A stretch of DNA of 64,000 nt from Mangifera indica (lineage: Eukaryota > Streptophyta > Magnoliopsida > Sapindales > Anacardiaceae), in assembly GCF_011075055.1 (NCBI RefSeq), contig NC_058154.1:10548475-10612474 (forward strand), read 5' to 3'. Both the position numbers and the translations under genes were made by a program. The notes below the pieces were generated by a model, which saw only the letters and a list, made by a program, of their open reading frames with translations, had not been told where the DNA came from and did no database searches. How positions within the stretch are numbered: position 1 is the stretch's first letter; each line of letters starts with the position of its first letter. Positions 36,301 through 48,721 of the stretch are shown here, piece after piece.

Positions 36301-36469
36301 ACTAGCCATCTTCACCACCAGCCAATTATGTATTCCAAGTACTTCGCATGGATGGTTCTTATATGGTAGACGATATTTTTTATCAAGCTCCCTCAAACTC
36401 TTGGTGATCCAACCAACCACATGGAGTTTGATCTCGACAATAACCAATCGCGAGCTCTCTACAATAAAA

Positions 36470-36870
36470 GAGTTAAGATTGTCAAGAATCATAATTATCA
36501 GTATTTTATAATATATGATACGACACAAATAGAAAATTATATGTGTTTTGAGGTATATCATAATTAATATGATACAGAAAATATATTGTACGATATGATA
36601 TGTATTATACAATATGGTATATATTACCAATATGAATCGATACATTTTTTAGATAAAACGATAATGTAATAAGAGCGTATGTGATAAATTATAAATTTTT
36701 AAAGGTACTTGTAATATTTTCTAAAATAAAAATATGTTAATTATAGTATTTTATTATTGAATTTTTTTTTTAAATTGTATCATATGATACGATACAATAC
36801 TCGATATATAATATATAAAATTAGATTTTTGACACCAAATATAATATATGATTTAACTACCATGTCAAAA
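36470..36870 (+). repeat. Family D AT-rich repeat, best-preserved copy
   Basis: AATCATAATTATCAGTATTT at the left, TGTACGATATGATATGTATT in the middle, TTGTATCATATGATACGATA at the right, then GATTTTTGACACCAAATAT. It is full of self-complementary words and could fold into a long imperfect hairpin. Confidence 0.75.
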
Positions 36871-37244
36871 ATTTTATGGCAAAGAAGGGGTTTGATGTTT
36901 TACCCTATGCACACTAGACAACACGCTTGAAGCAAACAAACAACAAGAAGATCTATAGTTATAATTGCAATTTCCTTATTTATTTTTATGTTTTCGCAAT
37001 TAACGATATTTTAGTAGACATTAAACAAAATTGTTGAGATAAATATTTTTAAAGGTACATTTATTTTTAGTAGAAAAACATATTTGTCCTGATGCGATTT
37101 CGAAAGAATGACATCCAAAATGACAATTTAACATATTTTTAGATGCGATTTAACCAAATATAATAAGATTGTACTTTTGATAATACAGTTCAACCAAAAT
37201 TATAGATGTAATATGACTATAATATTCAACTAATTATCCAAGAT

Positions 37245-37540
37245 TAGGGTTAGATTCGAGTCAAACTTAAGCTTGACTCGATTCATATATAGTTGAGTTT
37301 GAGCTTATCGAACTCGTGAAAGTCAAATTTGAATTCGGTTTGAATTTAATTTAATTTATTTTTTGTTATTAAAATGACATCATTTTAATATATATTGATC
37401 AAAACGATGTCGTTTTATATCAAAAATTTTAATTAAAAAATCTAACAAATAGTTCAAGCTCGTTCGAACTCAATTATAATTGATTTGTTTCAAACTCGTT
37501 CGAACTAAGCTTAAACTGATTCGGTTTGAGTTTAATTTTA
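37245..37540. mobile_element. Family C hAT-type MITE (296 bp) with perfect 8-bp target duplication
   Basis: It begins TAGGGTTAGATTCGAGTC like the 11.1 kb copy, shares ATTAAAATGACATCATTTTAAT, and ends GAGTTTAATTTTA. TCCAAGAT flanks both sides (37237-37244, 37541-37548). About 80% similar by eye to 11091-11418. Confidence 0.88.
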
Positions 37541-37966
37541 TCCAAGATTGTTGTAAAAAGGAGTAAGGAGTTACTGAAAATATAAACATTAATTTGATAT
37601 AAAAATTAATAAAATTGTTAAAAAATTAGAAAGTGGAAGAAAAACCCTCGTTCATTCGAATCTCATTAACTTGAATTATTTAGATTAAAAAGAAAAAAGA
37701 AAAGGGCATTAATTCTTCTGACGTTGTATAAGACACTTTTCCATTTGCTCTTAATAAAATATTCCAAATCTAAACCCCTCCAATTTGCACTTGCTTTCTT
37801 TTTCTCTGTTCACACATCAAGCTCCTTCTAGCTGCCACTCCACACTGTATGGTCTACTCTACTCTCAACAAGCTCTCTCGTTTCCTATTCTAGTTGCAGA
37901 AAGATCACATTTTTACTGTGAAAGCTTAGTCTATACTCTATAGAGAGCTTGTTCGGTGAAGAAGCC

Positions 37967-38152
37967 ATGAGACCTTTGGCAGCAGTTATAGGAAGGTACC
38001 CATCAAGTGATGGAACGGTTCCAATTGATGGTGGAATCATAAGGCACCACAGGAAATGTAGAGATGTTGTATTTCTTGTTATTTTATAGCATTTTGGGTG
38101 GCCATGATCGTTAACTCCAGCTTTGGATTTAACCAAGGAAACCCACAAAGGC
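37967..38152 (+). pseudogene. Orphan first exon of a choline-transporter-like (CTL/SLC44-type) gene, frameshifted
   Basis: From 37967 the plus strand reads MRPLAAVIGRYPSSDGTVP, then GGIIRHHRKCRDVVFLVI. This is the typical N-terminus of plant choline-transporter-like membrane proteins. After that a one-base shortage in a T run (about 38092-38096) puts a TAG in frame. In the +1 frame the text continues AFWVAMIVNSSFGFNQGNPQ, the first membrane helix. The exon ends AAAG|GCAAGC, a possible GC-type donor. None of the later exons could be found before the next gene. It therefore looks like a truncated, dead copy. A sequencing error in the T run would explain the shift but not the missing exons. Confidence 0.7.
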
Positions 38153-38565
38153 AAGCTTTTGATAATACCCTCTTCATCTACTTGATAATTCTCCATATGG
38201 GTTGCCTTTTGTTTTGGTAAAGTTAGATTTTATTTCCTTTGCTTTTGACGGTATGTTTGATGTCGTCTCAATGGGGTTCGTTTTCTTGCGTTCATATATC
38301 AGATAGGTCTCTTATTATTTCCATTTCAATACCTTTTTCATATATGTGCTTTCTTCCCCTTTCTTAAGTGTATGTATCTTGTTGTACTACTAATGGTTAG
38401 GCTTTAGGTGGCTATTAGGTTCTTATCTTTGTTCAAGTATCCTTTTCATCAGTTTGGTTGATGAAGAATTCGATGTGAAGAAACGAAAAGACAAATGTAT
38501 TAACATACAGAATTGTGAGGCTGGCGAAATTTGGATTTATACTAGCAATTGCACCAATAAATTAA

Positions 38566-38957
38566 GGCCGAAGGACCTATTCGATTCTGTTATTTTTTAA
38601 AACCTCAAATATGCACTTATATATTGTTAAAATTAATTAAATTCATTAATTTTAAAGTTTTATTTTTTGGCGTCGTTTATTTGTTTGGACGACAAACTAG
38701 ATGAATCATTTGTTTGCAAATGAATTATCTTTATTTAAACGATTCATTGTCATTCAAACAAAGATGAAATTGATTATGATTTCATCTTATGTCAAAAGAA
38801 AATGGTTAATTTTTTGAATTTAAAAGAGAAAATAAAATAAATATTTTTATTAATATCACAGATCAAATAATAATTTTAAACCTAAAATTAATTAATTTAA
38901 TTGATTTTAATCATCCATTGATAGATGAGTATTTGGGTGGAGGGATGATTCTTTCCC
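38566..38957. mobile_element. Family B MITE, degraded
   Basis: GGCCGAAGGACCTATTCGAT at the left and GGGTGGAGGGATGATTCTTT at the right are degraded inverted ends. The interior shares TTAAAATTAATTAAATTCATTAATTTT with other B copies. Confidence 0.5.
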
Positions 38958-39106
38958 GGTTCTTCTAAAAGAAGTGATGGCTTGGGATCATATTCTTTTG
39001 AAGGCGAACTGGAATGTCGACTTTGTTACGTGTCAGTTTCTTTTCGATCCAACACAACTGGTTGCTAGACTCTCCAATAGCATAATTGTGCGCCTGCCTT
39101 AAAAGC

Positions 39107-40011
39107 ATGGCATCAGTATGTGCACACGTTTCAGTCTGCTCCCCAGAATTTGATTATTTTGTGTATACGAAACGGCCAAAGCACTTTTCCCCAACCAAAG
39201 TTTAACGCTTTTCTCAAGTTTTCACATATTACTTTCGGAAAACTCAAATACCTATCTATACACAATTATAGTGAATTAAATTTATTAATTTTAAAATATT
39301 ATCTCATTTTCTCTCATAAATCCTTAAAATTAATAGTTTTTCTCAAAATTTATTTTCTCATAGGGAAAAACCCCTTTTTCGACACTATCTTAATATATCA
39401 AACCCAAAAGAATCTATGTATTTTGCCACCCAAGCAATGGAAGGACATTTTATTTGGTGGTTCCTATTTGCTTTAGTTCATTTTACACCTGTTTATTTCA
39501 GTATGTCCTTGGAAAGAACAAAAGAAAAAAAAAAACCAAATTTTTAAAAGAAGCCAAAATGATGCGATGCTGAACAGATCAAGCCTAAAGTGGGGAATTA
39601 TCCTTGTATTTTCAGTTAATTAGCATGATACCAAAAACCCAATATTTTTCTTAGAGTTGATCTCCCGAGCTCCTTGGCGGCATTCCACAACAGTGAAATT
39701 TCTCAGACTTTCAGTTATTGGAGATAATTGGTCCATTAGGATTCTATGGGCATGTGCAATTGGAAGTGCAATCAGTATGTCTTGCTAAACTCTTTTATCA
39801 GATTTTTGCTTACCAAATTTTGTTTGATTGACAGATCATTAGATTTGCCCTTTTTTAACCTCTTCCACAAGCTATTGAGGATAGTTACATAATGTTATTT
39901 TGTATAGGCCTGTATATGGTTGCTGTAGAGGGACAAATGCGGAACAGAGACCGAATGTTGGCTGAAAGTCTTAAGGCAGCAGAAGCAGAAGGCGTTGGAG
40001 ATGAAGTTTGA
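39107..40011 (+). CDS. Small (76 aa) membrane-type protein, family not recognised
   Basis: Predicted exons are 39107-39115 (only ATG GCA TCA), 39657-39774 and 39908-40011. Splice sites are GT-AG and the frame closes exactly: MASLISRAPWRHSTTVKF..., then WACAIGSAISLYMVAVEGQ and a charged tail MRNRDRMLAESLKAAEAEG. The N-terminus is basic with Ser/Thr and no acidic residues, like a mitochondrial presequence. Residues about 34-50 form one hydrophobic segment. A small inner-membrane accessory protein is a reasonable guess, but I do not recognise the family. The first intron contains a family B element. The 9-nt first exon is the weakest part; the last two exons have clear coding character. Confidence 0.6.
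39174..39607. mobile_element. Family B MITE inside intron 1 of the small-protein gene
   Basis: GGCCAAAGCACTTTTCCCCAAC at the left. TAAAGTGGGGAATTATCCTTG at the right is its rough complement. No clear 9-bp duplication. Confidence 0.55.
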
Positions 40012-40380
40012 ATGTCCATGTACCTGAATGTAATGAACTTTCTTTTTAACAACGTTTTAAAGAACTAAACCAATATTTCAAAGTAGGGTGTTTTCTGTTA
40101 GCAAAAATTGACGCAATATAGAGAGCAAGAAGTGAAGGCTTTGAAGCGTGATAAACACTTTCATTAAAGTAATATTTGCCTTCACTTAAAATAAATTTCA
40201 TAATCTGAAACGCAGGTTCTTGCAGAAACAGTTGGCATCATCACTTTCTCACCATGAACGTAAAAGAAGCTCATAAATCAGTCTTCACAGAAGCTCCATG
40301 ATTCCGGATTCCAACCAAAAACCATAACGACGACTTTTGTGCTTTACTCTGTTTCTCCTCCTCTCTGGCACATCCTCAAA

Positions 40381-40390
40381 TCTATATACA
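40381..40390 (+). promoter_or_regulatory. TATA box of glycine-rich gene 1
   Basis: TCTATATACA lies 60 bases before the ATG, inside a block of about 250 bp that is closely repeated upstream of gene 2. Confidence 0.6.
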
Positions 40391-40442
40391 CCCCCCTAAA
40401 ACTTACATTCAGAACCATTCAAAGGAGCCAGCTTAGCCAAAA

Positions 40443-41219
40443 ATGGCTCCACCGCAAAAATTTGCCTCCACATGTTTATTTTTCTTACTATGCTTAAGCT
40501 TCAGTTTTGCTCACAGACTTCTCTTGAATGGTAAACTGAAAGTTGATAGTGTTGTTGTCATCAATAGCGAGAAAGAAAAGTTGGATAACGACAAGGCCGT
40601 CGGAGTTGGGTACGGAGCTGGAACTGGGTCCGGTTCTGGTGGTACTGGATTTGGTTCAGGAACCGCCACCGGTACAGGTATGGGTTTTGGAAGTAGGACT
40701 GGTTTCGGTACTGCAACAGGGTTCGGATCAGGAACTGGCACTGGTAGTGGAAATGGTTGGGGAAGTGGCATTGGGATGGGTACAGATACTGGTTGGGTGA
40801 GTGGAAATGGAGTCGGCGCAGGCTTTCGCGCACGCGCCGGTTATGGTACTGTTACAGGGTTCGGAACAAATTTTGGGTTAGGGACTGGTACTGGGACTTT
40901 AACTGGTTGGGCAAGTGGAGCTGGAGCCGGTGCAGGTTTCCGAGCATATGCCAGTTATAGTACTGGTACTGGTATTAGTACTGACTGCCCACGTCAAAAT
41001 AATTGTACCCCTAACCAAGCCCCTTGCTCTCGGGGCTCCCGTTGCATTCCTTGCCAAATTGAGCGAGTTGAGGACTCAGCAGTCCAACCAGGTGGTGAGT
41101 CCAAGCCTCCTTACTCGGTTGATGACTCAATACCCATCCCATGTTTAGGACTAACCCAATTCAGTTCAAGAATAATTTCTATTAAACAAGTTGAAAAAAA
41201 TAATAAAGCCCCTCATTAA
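40443..41219 (+). CDS. Secreted glycine-rich protein 1 (GXGX type), Cys-containing tail
   Basis: One exon, 258 aa. Residues 1-23 are a clean signal peptide ([12 protein letters not shown]), followed by the paralogue-wide HRLLLNGKLKVDS. Residues about 53-178 alternate glycine with Thr, Ser, Ala, Phe, Trp, Val: a (GX)n pattern rather than the commoner GGX. Arg/Tyr-bearing islands (FRARAGYG, FRAYASY) interrupt it twice. The tail has five cysteines in CPRQNNCTPNQAPC and CIPC and then an ordinary hydrophilic end. A structural cell-wall role is inferred from secretion and composition. Gene 2 lies about 2.6 kb downstream in the same direction. The tail frame differs from gene 2 (see findings). Confidence 0.85.
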   Translation: MAPPQKFASTCLFFLLCLSFSFAHRLLLNGKLKVDSVVVINSEKEKLDNDKAVGVGYGAGTGSGSGGTGFGSGTATGTGMGFGSRTGFGTATGFGSGTGTGSGNGWGSGIGMGTDTGWVSGNGVGAGFRARAGYGTVTGFGTNFGLGTGTGTLTGWASGAGAGAGFRAYASYSTGTGISTDCPRQNNCTPNQAPCSRGSRCIPCQIERVEDSAVQPGGESKPPYSVDDSIPIPCLGLTQFSSRIISIKQVEKNNKAPH

Positions 41220-43530
41220 TTAGAGGATTAATTCAATATTGAAATTAAAACTTCCCATTTTTACCAAGGATTCTAAAGTAATGTGATATAAAATGTTTTT
41301 CCGAAGATCGAATTCAATTAGATATTCGAAACTAAATACACATAATTAAAACAATAATATTAAAAAAGGAAAATGATAATAATAATTAAAGTTACAAATA
41401 TTCCCAACGGTTTCATAATGTAACAAAATATGATATCTTTAGACAAATTCCTCATTAGCAAAATACAAAATAGATACTGAATATGTTTATATATCTCATA
41501 TTACTTAGAGATGAAAAGAAGAAACTAGTTAAATAGTTTATAAACTCTTTAAATTGTCAAAATAGTTTTAAACTGTTAAACCCAAAAATAAAATTATGAT
41601 AAACTATGTATCCAAAATAAATAATATTGTAATAGTGGGTCGGACAGTTAAATCAAAGATGTTACACAAAACGCTTATAATTAAGAAAATGTTATGAATC
41701 GTACTTTTCAATACAAGATTTATCATACGTGTGATATATAAAATAAAATTGTGTATACTTATAATTAGTATTAATTTAAATACTAATAATAATTTGTCAT
41801 TATGTGAATCGGTAATTTTGAATAAAGAAAAAATAACACTTACTCATATAATGATATATTATTATCGGTACTTAAATTAATATTTATTATAAATGTACAT
41901 AACATTACTCATGACATTTATATTACTAAAATAATATATATTATAAAAAACTATAATTTAATAATAAAATTATAAAAATTAACAATTATTGTGAATAAAG
42001 AGGAAGGAATTATAAAATAATAAAAAAAATTTATTATATTTTGTTATGTCTTTTAGATTTTTTATACCGATCTTTTGATTTTGTCAATAATATTAATAAT
42101 AAATAATTAATAATTTTAGATTTGCAGCATTAAACTTTTGGTTTTCTCATAACATCAATAATAATTTATTATTACTTTTTATTTTTTTATATCATTAAAA
42201 ATTACTTTTGAATTTTCTATGTTAATTTTTTGGATTTCTCATATAATAATAAATAACTAATAATTTTTTTAAAAAAAATTATGAACAATGTCGTGTCAGG
42301 CTGTATTTCTCGGCTCCAAGCACGACCCGCACCCATGTCACGACCCAGAATTATTGTATTTTGGGATTATACCATATCTAATGTCAAAACACAATAAAAC
42401 CCCGAAAGCATACACAACACTTGGACGTCTCTTCTAAATTAATGAGAGGTAGATTGCAAGAAAAATTTAATTCAATCATACTAAGTAGGATTATATTCGA
42501 AACGAGTTTATTCGAACTTGAAACGAATTTAATTTGAACGAGTTCGAACATAAGTCTGAGACAACGAATACGAACCCAAGTATAAGCTAAAAAGTAAAAC
42601 CAGAAACGAACTCAAACTAAGGTCGTGCTCGGCTTGCTTGACTCACACGCCAAGTACAGCTTACTTGAACCCTTAGTAAATGACATCATTTCCAACCCTA
42701 ACTAAAGATAAGGTTGAATTCAAAGTGAACATGTTCGAGTTCAAAACGAGCTTAGCTTGGACTATACTCTGGAAGATAGGGTTCGACTCATTTCCAACCA
42801 CTAAGTAAAACATAAATTAACACTCTTCAACTAAGGATTTTACATCGTATTTTCTTTTAATACAAATACAACCAACTAATTATGGAGGGTTTAAAGTTTC
42901 AAGTTATAATTAGTTTGTAAAAACGTAAATTATTAGCATTTAATTCGTGTTTTAAATACATCGATCTAAATTTTTAAATTCAAAATGTATTAAACACGTA
43001 TTTTATATGTTTTCGTATTAAACACGTATTTTTGTCATTTTTTATATTTTTCATTTTTTAAAATTTTTTAAAGTATAAAAATATACCTTGTATATTCAAA
43101 TAATTACCATAATGACATAACTATATAAAATAAAAAACCCAATTTTTTGTTATCCAAATCCCTAACCTCTCTCTATAATTTTTTGTGATGATTGAATCTT
43201 AATTATATATTATATTATATTAAGTTTAATCATCAATTAGACATTTTATATTTGAATTATTAATCAAAAAATCTATAAAAAGTATTAAAATTATAATTGA
43301 TATTATTATATTTTTAAAAACATATTATTAATGATATGTCGTATTAAACCCATGTATACACGTTTTGTATCAGAATTTTATAACCGTTTTTTTTATAAAC
43401 ATACTTTTTATCATTTATCGTATTATATTCTTATAATTTTTGTACCATTTTTTTCTATTTTTGTATTTACTAGTTAGGGTTATAATTGCAACTAAAACCC
43501 TAACATGGAGGGATCACTTTTTACAAAATA
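41220..43530. other. AT-rich spacer between glycine-rich genes 1 and 2
   Basis: It holds a family A copy (about 41690-41915, CTTTTCAATACAAG ... TAAATGTACATAACATTACT). At 42480-42800 is a block rich in GAGTTCGAA/TTCGAACTC words, probably another C-type hAT MITE without a demonstrable duplication. Otherwise no gene is seen. Confidence 0.45.
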
Positions 43531-43540
43531 AATTTCGTAA

Positions 43541-44542
<1,002 letters not shown>

Positions 44543-44734
44543 CTCAGTGATGCTACTCAACTCGACCCATTTCCATTAGTATAGAGATCCGATCCATCCC
44601 ATGTTTAAGACTGACCCAATTCAGTTCAAGAATAATTTCTGTTGATAAAAATCAATAAAGCCGTTCATTAATTATAATCTTAGTTTCAATCTTGAAATTA
44701 AGGTAACATAATTAAAACCAATGTTTTTTAAATC

Positions 44735-45130
44735 GGGACGGCAGTTCAAATGACATATAATTCAATTCGAATTTGTCAAGCCAAAATTTAAAGGGGTATA
44801 AGTTTAGTTCGAATAAAAATGATTTAGTTTGAATTAGGTTTGAGTTTGACTTAAATTTATGGTTCAAATCAAAGACTTATGTTCATAATTTAAATTCGTG
44901 ACTCATTGACAAAATTATATTATTTTATTTAATAATAAATAAAATAATATTGTTTTAATAATTGATTAGTATAGTTTGAATTCAACTATAAATCAAGTTC
45001 GAACTCCTTTTTAGTTTGAGTTCTCAGTTTCAAAAATAAATCAAATTTGGTTTAAATTTAAGTTAAACTAATTTAATTCAAACCAAACTAGCTTTCGAAC
45101 TATAATTAGTTTGATTTGAATCCAAAGTGA
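44735..45130. mobile_element. Family C-like hAT MITE relative
   Basis: Half-palindromes such as GTTTGAATTAGGTTTGAGTTTGA and the central AAAATTATATTATTTTATTT / AATAATATTGTTTTAATAATTG. No duplication found. Confidence 0.4.
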
Positions 45131-45309
45131 TATATATATTAATTAAATAATATATATCATAAAAAAAATATAAATTTAATTGTAAAAATGAGCAATAACT
45201 TTGAATATTGAGGAATAAAAAAATATACAGCAATTACTTGTCATTTTCAAATTCATATCATTTTCATTTAATCATAAAAGAATAAGTGGTATTTGCTCAG
45301 ATAGTTTTG

Positions 45310-46217
45310 GGGCCAAAGGACTATGTCCCACCCAAGTTTAGATGCGATTGCAAAGTTATACCCATAGGGTTTGAAAAATTTGAAATCCCATCTATTGATC
45401 AACTAGAGTTAAAATTTTCAGTTAAATACAGAGATAAAATCATTAATTTACTAATAATATTTAAAAAAATATAAAATTTATTACATTTTTCTTTCTTAAG
45501 TTTTAAAAACTAACATTTCATCCCTCCAAAAATTTTTAAACTTTGAAAAATCATATCCCCCCTCCCCAAAACCTTTGAATTTTTTCTTTCCCTCCGACGA
45601 TCTGGAATGGACGATGACGAAGCTTGTTCACCAATGAAAAGATCTAGATCTCTTTGTTGGCAAAGAACGAAGTGATCTCGGGGAAGAGATTCTATATCTC
45701 TTCATATCTGAGGGAAGAGATTCTAGATCTCTTCGTTTTGTCCATAAAGAGATTCTCTTCGTTTTGTCGATGAAGAAATTCTCTTCGTCGACGAGAAGAT
45801 CTGGACGACGAAGAGATTTAGATCTCTTCGTTGACGAAGAGTCCGAATCTCTTCATCTTCAACAATCTTTTCAGATTTGTCTATGTGCATTGACCAAAGG
45901 TTTAGGGTGGAGAGTAGAGGTTGTTAGGGTCAGAGATGGTGGCCGAAAAGGTGAAGAAAAATTTTGGAGGGAAAATGTGACTTTTTAAAATCAGAAAACT
46001 TTAGTTATGAGTAAAGTTGTTAGTTTTTAAAACTTAGAGGGAAAAATATAATAAATTTATATTTTTTTTATTATTAATAAAATAATGATTTTACTCATAT
46101 TTCTAACTAAAAATTTTAACAGTAATTACATTATGGGTAAGACTTCGGGTTTTTCAAACCTTATGAGTGTGAATTTGAGAACTCACTTATACTTGGGTGG
46201 GAAATAGTCCTTTGGCC
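45310..46217. mobile_element. Family B Mutator-like MITE (908 bp), near-perfect 9-bp target duplication
   Basis: Ends GGGCCAAAGGACTATGTCCC and complement (GGGTGGGAAATAGTCCTTTGGCC) are inverted over about 25 bp. Flanks ATAGTTTTG (45301-45309) and ATAATTTTG (46218-46226) match at 8 of 9. The centre contains many GAAGAGAT/ATCTCTTC palindromes. The open frame 45764-45988 lies inside and is not a gene. Confidence 0.85.
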
Positions 46218-46354
46218 ATAATTTTGTGTTAGAAATTATTTCTCATTTATTATATTGAAAATTGAGGGAGTTTTGTTACTTTTCAAAATCTGTGGGTGCT
46301 TTTAACTTTCGGCAAATCTGAAGGAGTTTTGTTATTTGCATGTATTGGAAACAT

Positions 46355-46710
46355 GACAATAATTATCCTAACATACAAAATACGTATTTTATAATTCGAT
46401 ACGATATATGTAAAAAACGATACGTATCTTAATATATATTAAATTAATATAATACAGTGAATATATCATATGATATGATACGATATATATCTTACGATAT
46501 GAATTGATACTTTTTTTTTTTAAGAAAATGATAATGTAGTGAGAGTATATATGAGAAAATTTAAAATTTTAAAAATATTTATGATATTTTCCAAATTGAT
46601 AACCTGTTAGTTATATATTTTTATTATTTTATTTAAAAAAATCTTTTGATATACAATGCAAAAAATTTAGATATTTAATATATGATACAATATACGATTT
46701 GACTAGCATG
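46355..46710 (+). repeat. Family D AT-rich repeat
   Basis: AATAATTATCCTAACATACA, then AATATATCATATGATATGATACGAT, then TATGATACAATATACGATTTGACTAGCATG. Same order and direction as the 36.5 kb copy. Confidence 0.7.
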
Positions 46711-46821
46711 ATTGCAAAACTTAATTGCAACTAAAACCTTAACTTATATGTTTCAGAAGTTGAACCAAAGTTCCCATAAATATCATCACTCACTCAATCA
46801 CATATAATAGGATATTCAGAG

Positions 46822-47704
46822 ATAGACACGTCAATTGGGCCGGGTTGAATGGAGGCCCGACACGAAGCATAGAAAAAAAGCATAACACGAGAAAGCTCGG
46901 CCTGGTACTATAGCATATCGGGTTAAGCCCATGAGCCTATTGGGTCGGGTCTCGGGCTTTAATATTAAGCGCATGGGTTGGCCCGACCCGATCTGATACT
47001 GTTTAGATATATATGTATTTTTAAATTTTTGCTGGCAGAGGCAAAGCTTCTGCCTTGTTTTTCTGCCTTCTGTCGCTGTTTCTGCCTTGTGTTTCTGCCT
47101 TCTGCCGCAAGGCAGAAGCCTTGTTAGGCAGAGGGAAACAAGGCTTCTGCCTTGTAGTAGAAGCCTTGGCCTTTATTTTTTTTTTAATTTTTTAATTAAT
47201 TTATTTTTTTTATATAAACCTATTTAATTTTTCTTCATTTTCACTTTCATTTACGAATCTCTAATCTCAATTATTTTATTATATTTTTAATCTTATTTTT
47301 TTTATTAATTATCTTTCAGAAGATATTTGAATTCATAAATAATAATTCTTTGTGTTTATAATTTTATTTTTATTTTAATTTTATCATTACAAAATATTAC
47401 AAATAGATCAAGTATCAAATGAATTCAATCCATTTGAATATTCTCATAGTATATATTTATTTATGTTTTATAATTTGAAAAATAATTCATGTTTAAAAAT
47501 TTTAAATAATTTTTTAAAAAAAATTTAAAGCTCGGCCCCGCCCGGCCTATTTAAGGCCCATTTTTATATGGGTCGGGCATTAGGCCTTTATATATTAATG
47601 GGTCGGGCCGGCCCAAAAGCCCATCACTGTTTGGGTTTTAGGCCCAACCCAACCCATTAGCCCGATGGGCCAAGCCTGAGCCAGCCCGGCCCATCAACAC
47701 CTCT
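46822..47704. mobile_element. GC-ended hAT-type element (883 bp) with perfect 8-bp target duplication
   Basis: ATAGACACGTCAATTGGGCCGGG at the left pairs with the complement of CCCGGCCCATCAACACCTCT at the right. ATTCAGAG stands at both borders (46814-46821, 47705-47712). Both ends carry clusters of GGCCCG/CGGGCC words. Between 47035 and 47170 GGCAGAAGC/GCTTCTGCC words occur many times in both orientations. The rest is AT-rich and non-coding. A non-autonomous hAT is the best fit. Confidence 0.85.
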
Positions 47705-47712
47705 ATTCAGAG

Positions 47713-48060
47713 ACATAGCGAATTTTGCTATGCCTTACCTTGATCTAGTTAATTTAGAAGCATTAATAGCACCATTGCAAGAAGAAGAGAAAAATGATCT
47801 TTTGACAGGATTATCTGTATTTGTAGATGGAGCTATAAAATTACATGTTCCATGAAAACTCTTTAGAAGAGGAAATTTTGGGCAACTCTTCAAAAGAGGA
47901 TGGATCGATGCAATGGAAATTGACGTAAAGGAAGCATTGGTGGACCGTCATATACTAGACATTGTAAAACAAACATTGTGTGTTTTAGAGACATTCTCTC
48001 AAACTTGTGTTCTCTCAAATAATTTGAAGAACTTATCAAGGTACTCTTAAATCTCTTCCA
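47713..48060 (+). pseudogene. Unrecognised coding-like remnant
   Basis: From about 47728 one plus frame reads MPYLDLVNLEALIAPLQEEE, KNDLLTGLSVFVDGAIKLHVP, a TGA, then RRGNFGQLFKRGWIDAMEID and DRHILDIVKQTLCVLETFSQ before stopping. Composition is protein-like and the frame is otherwise open for over 300 bases. I do not recognise the family. It begins beside the 46822-47704 insertion, so that element may have landed in it. Confidence 0.35.
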
Positions 48061-48149
48061 ATTATATTATGATCATCTGGAGTGGTTAGGAGTAAAAAGG
48101 TTATTTGATGTGGTTTATAAAGCGTTACAACAAGGGGTTACACAGATAC

Positions 48150-48485
48150 TTCAATTTTACATATCATGTATCGAATATCATATCGTATAATACAACTTTT
48201 AAAAAATTAAAAAAATATAATTGACACATCATCATTTTGAAAAATATCACAAACACCTTTGAAAATTTAAAATTTCTTGTTTGCATTCATACTACATCAT
48301 CATTTTTCTCTAAAAGACATATCGATCTATATCGATAATATATATCATATCGTACAATACATTTCATATCATATAGTACATTCACTATATCGTATTATTT
48401 ACGATATACTTCATAATATATATCATTTTTTATTGATATCATATCGTATAATATATATTATGTATTATAAAATTAACTATACAAT
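48150..48485 (-). repeat. Family D AT-rich repeat
   Basis: ATCATATCGTATAATACAAC, ATCGATCTATATCGATAATA, CATTTCATATCATATAGTAC, GTATTATAAAATTAACTATAC. Order as in the 26.8 kb copy. Confidence 0.65.
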
Positions 48486-48656
48486 CACCATGAACATACA
48501 AAAAACTACAATGTAATTGCCTTTCTCTAAATATTATTGAAGCAATCACAACCCAACACTTAAATCGTTCTTCATGCGAGCTCCATGACCGGGATTTCAT
48601 CAACAAACCAGAAGAAGTTTTGTGCTGAACTCTCTTTCTCCTTTTCACCACATTGC

Positions 48657-48670
48657 AAAATATATATATA
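48657..48670 (+). promoter_or_regulatory. TATA box of glycine-rich gene 3
   Basis: AAAATATATATATAG, about 55-65 bases before the ATG, in a leader still recognisably related to those of genes 1 and 2 (GCTACATTCAGATTCA). Confidence 0.55.
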
Positions 48671-48721
48671 GCCCCTATAAAGCTACATTCAGATTCACGC
48701 AAAGCACTGAAGTTTGCAAAA

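Noticed and set aside
37885..38196. 103-aa minus-strand open frame
   Set aside because: The opposite strand carries a clear CTL N-terminus; this frame is its complement and shows no domain.
45764..45988. 74-aa open frame
   Set aside because: It lies in the palindromic centre of a family B MITE with defined 9-bp borders.
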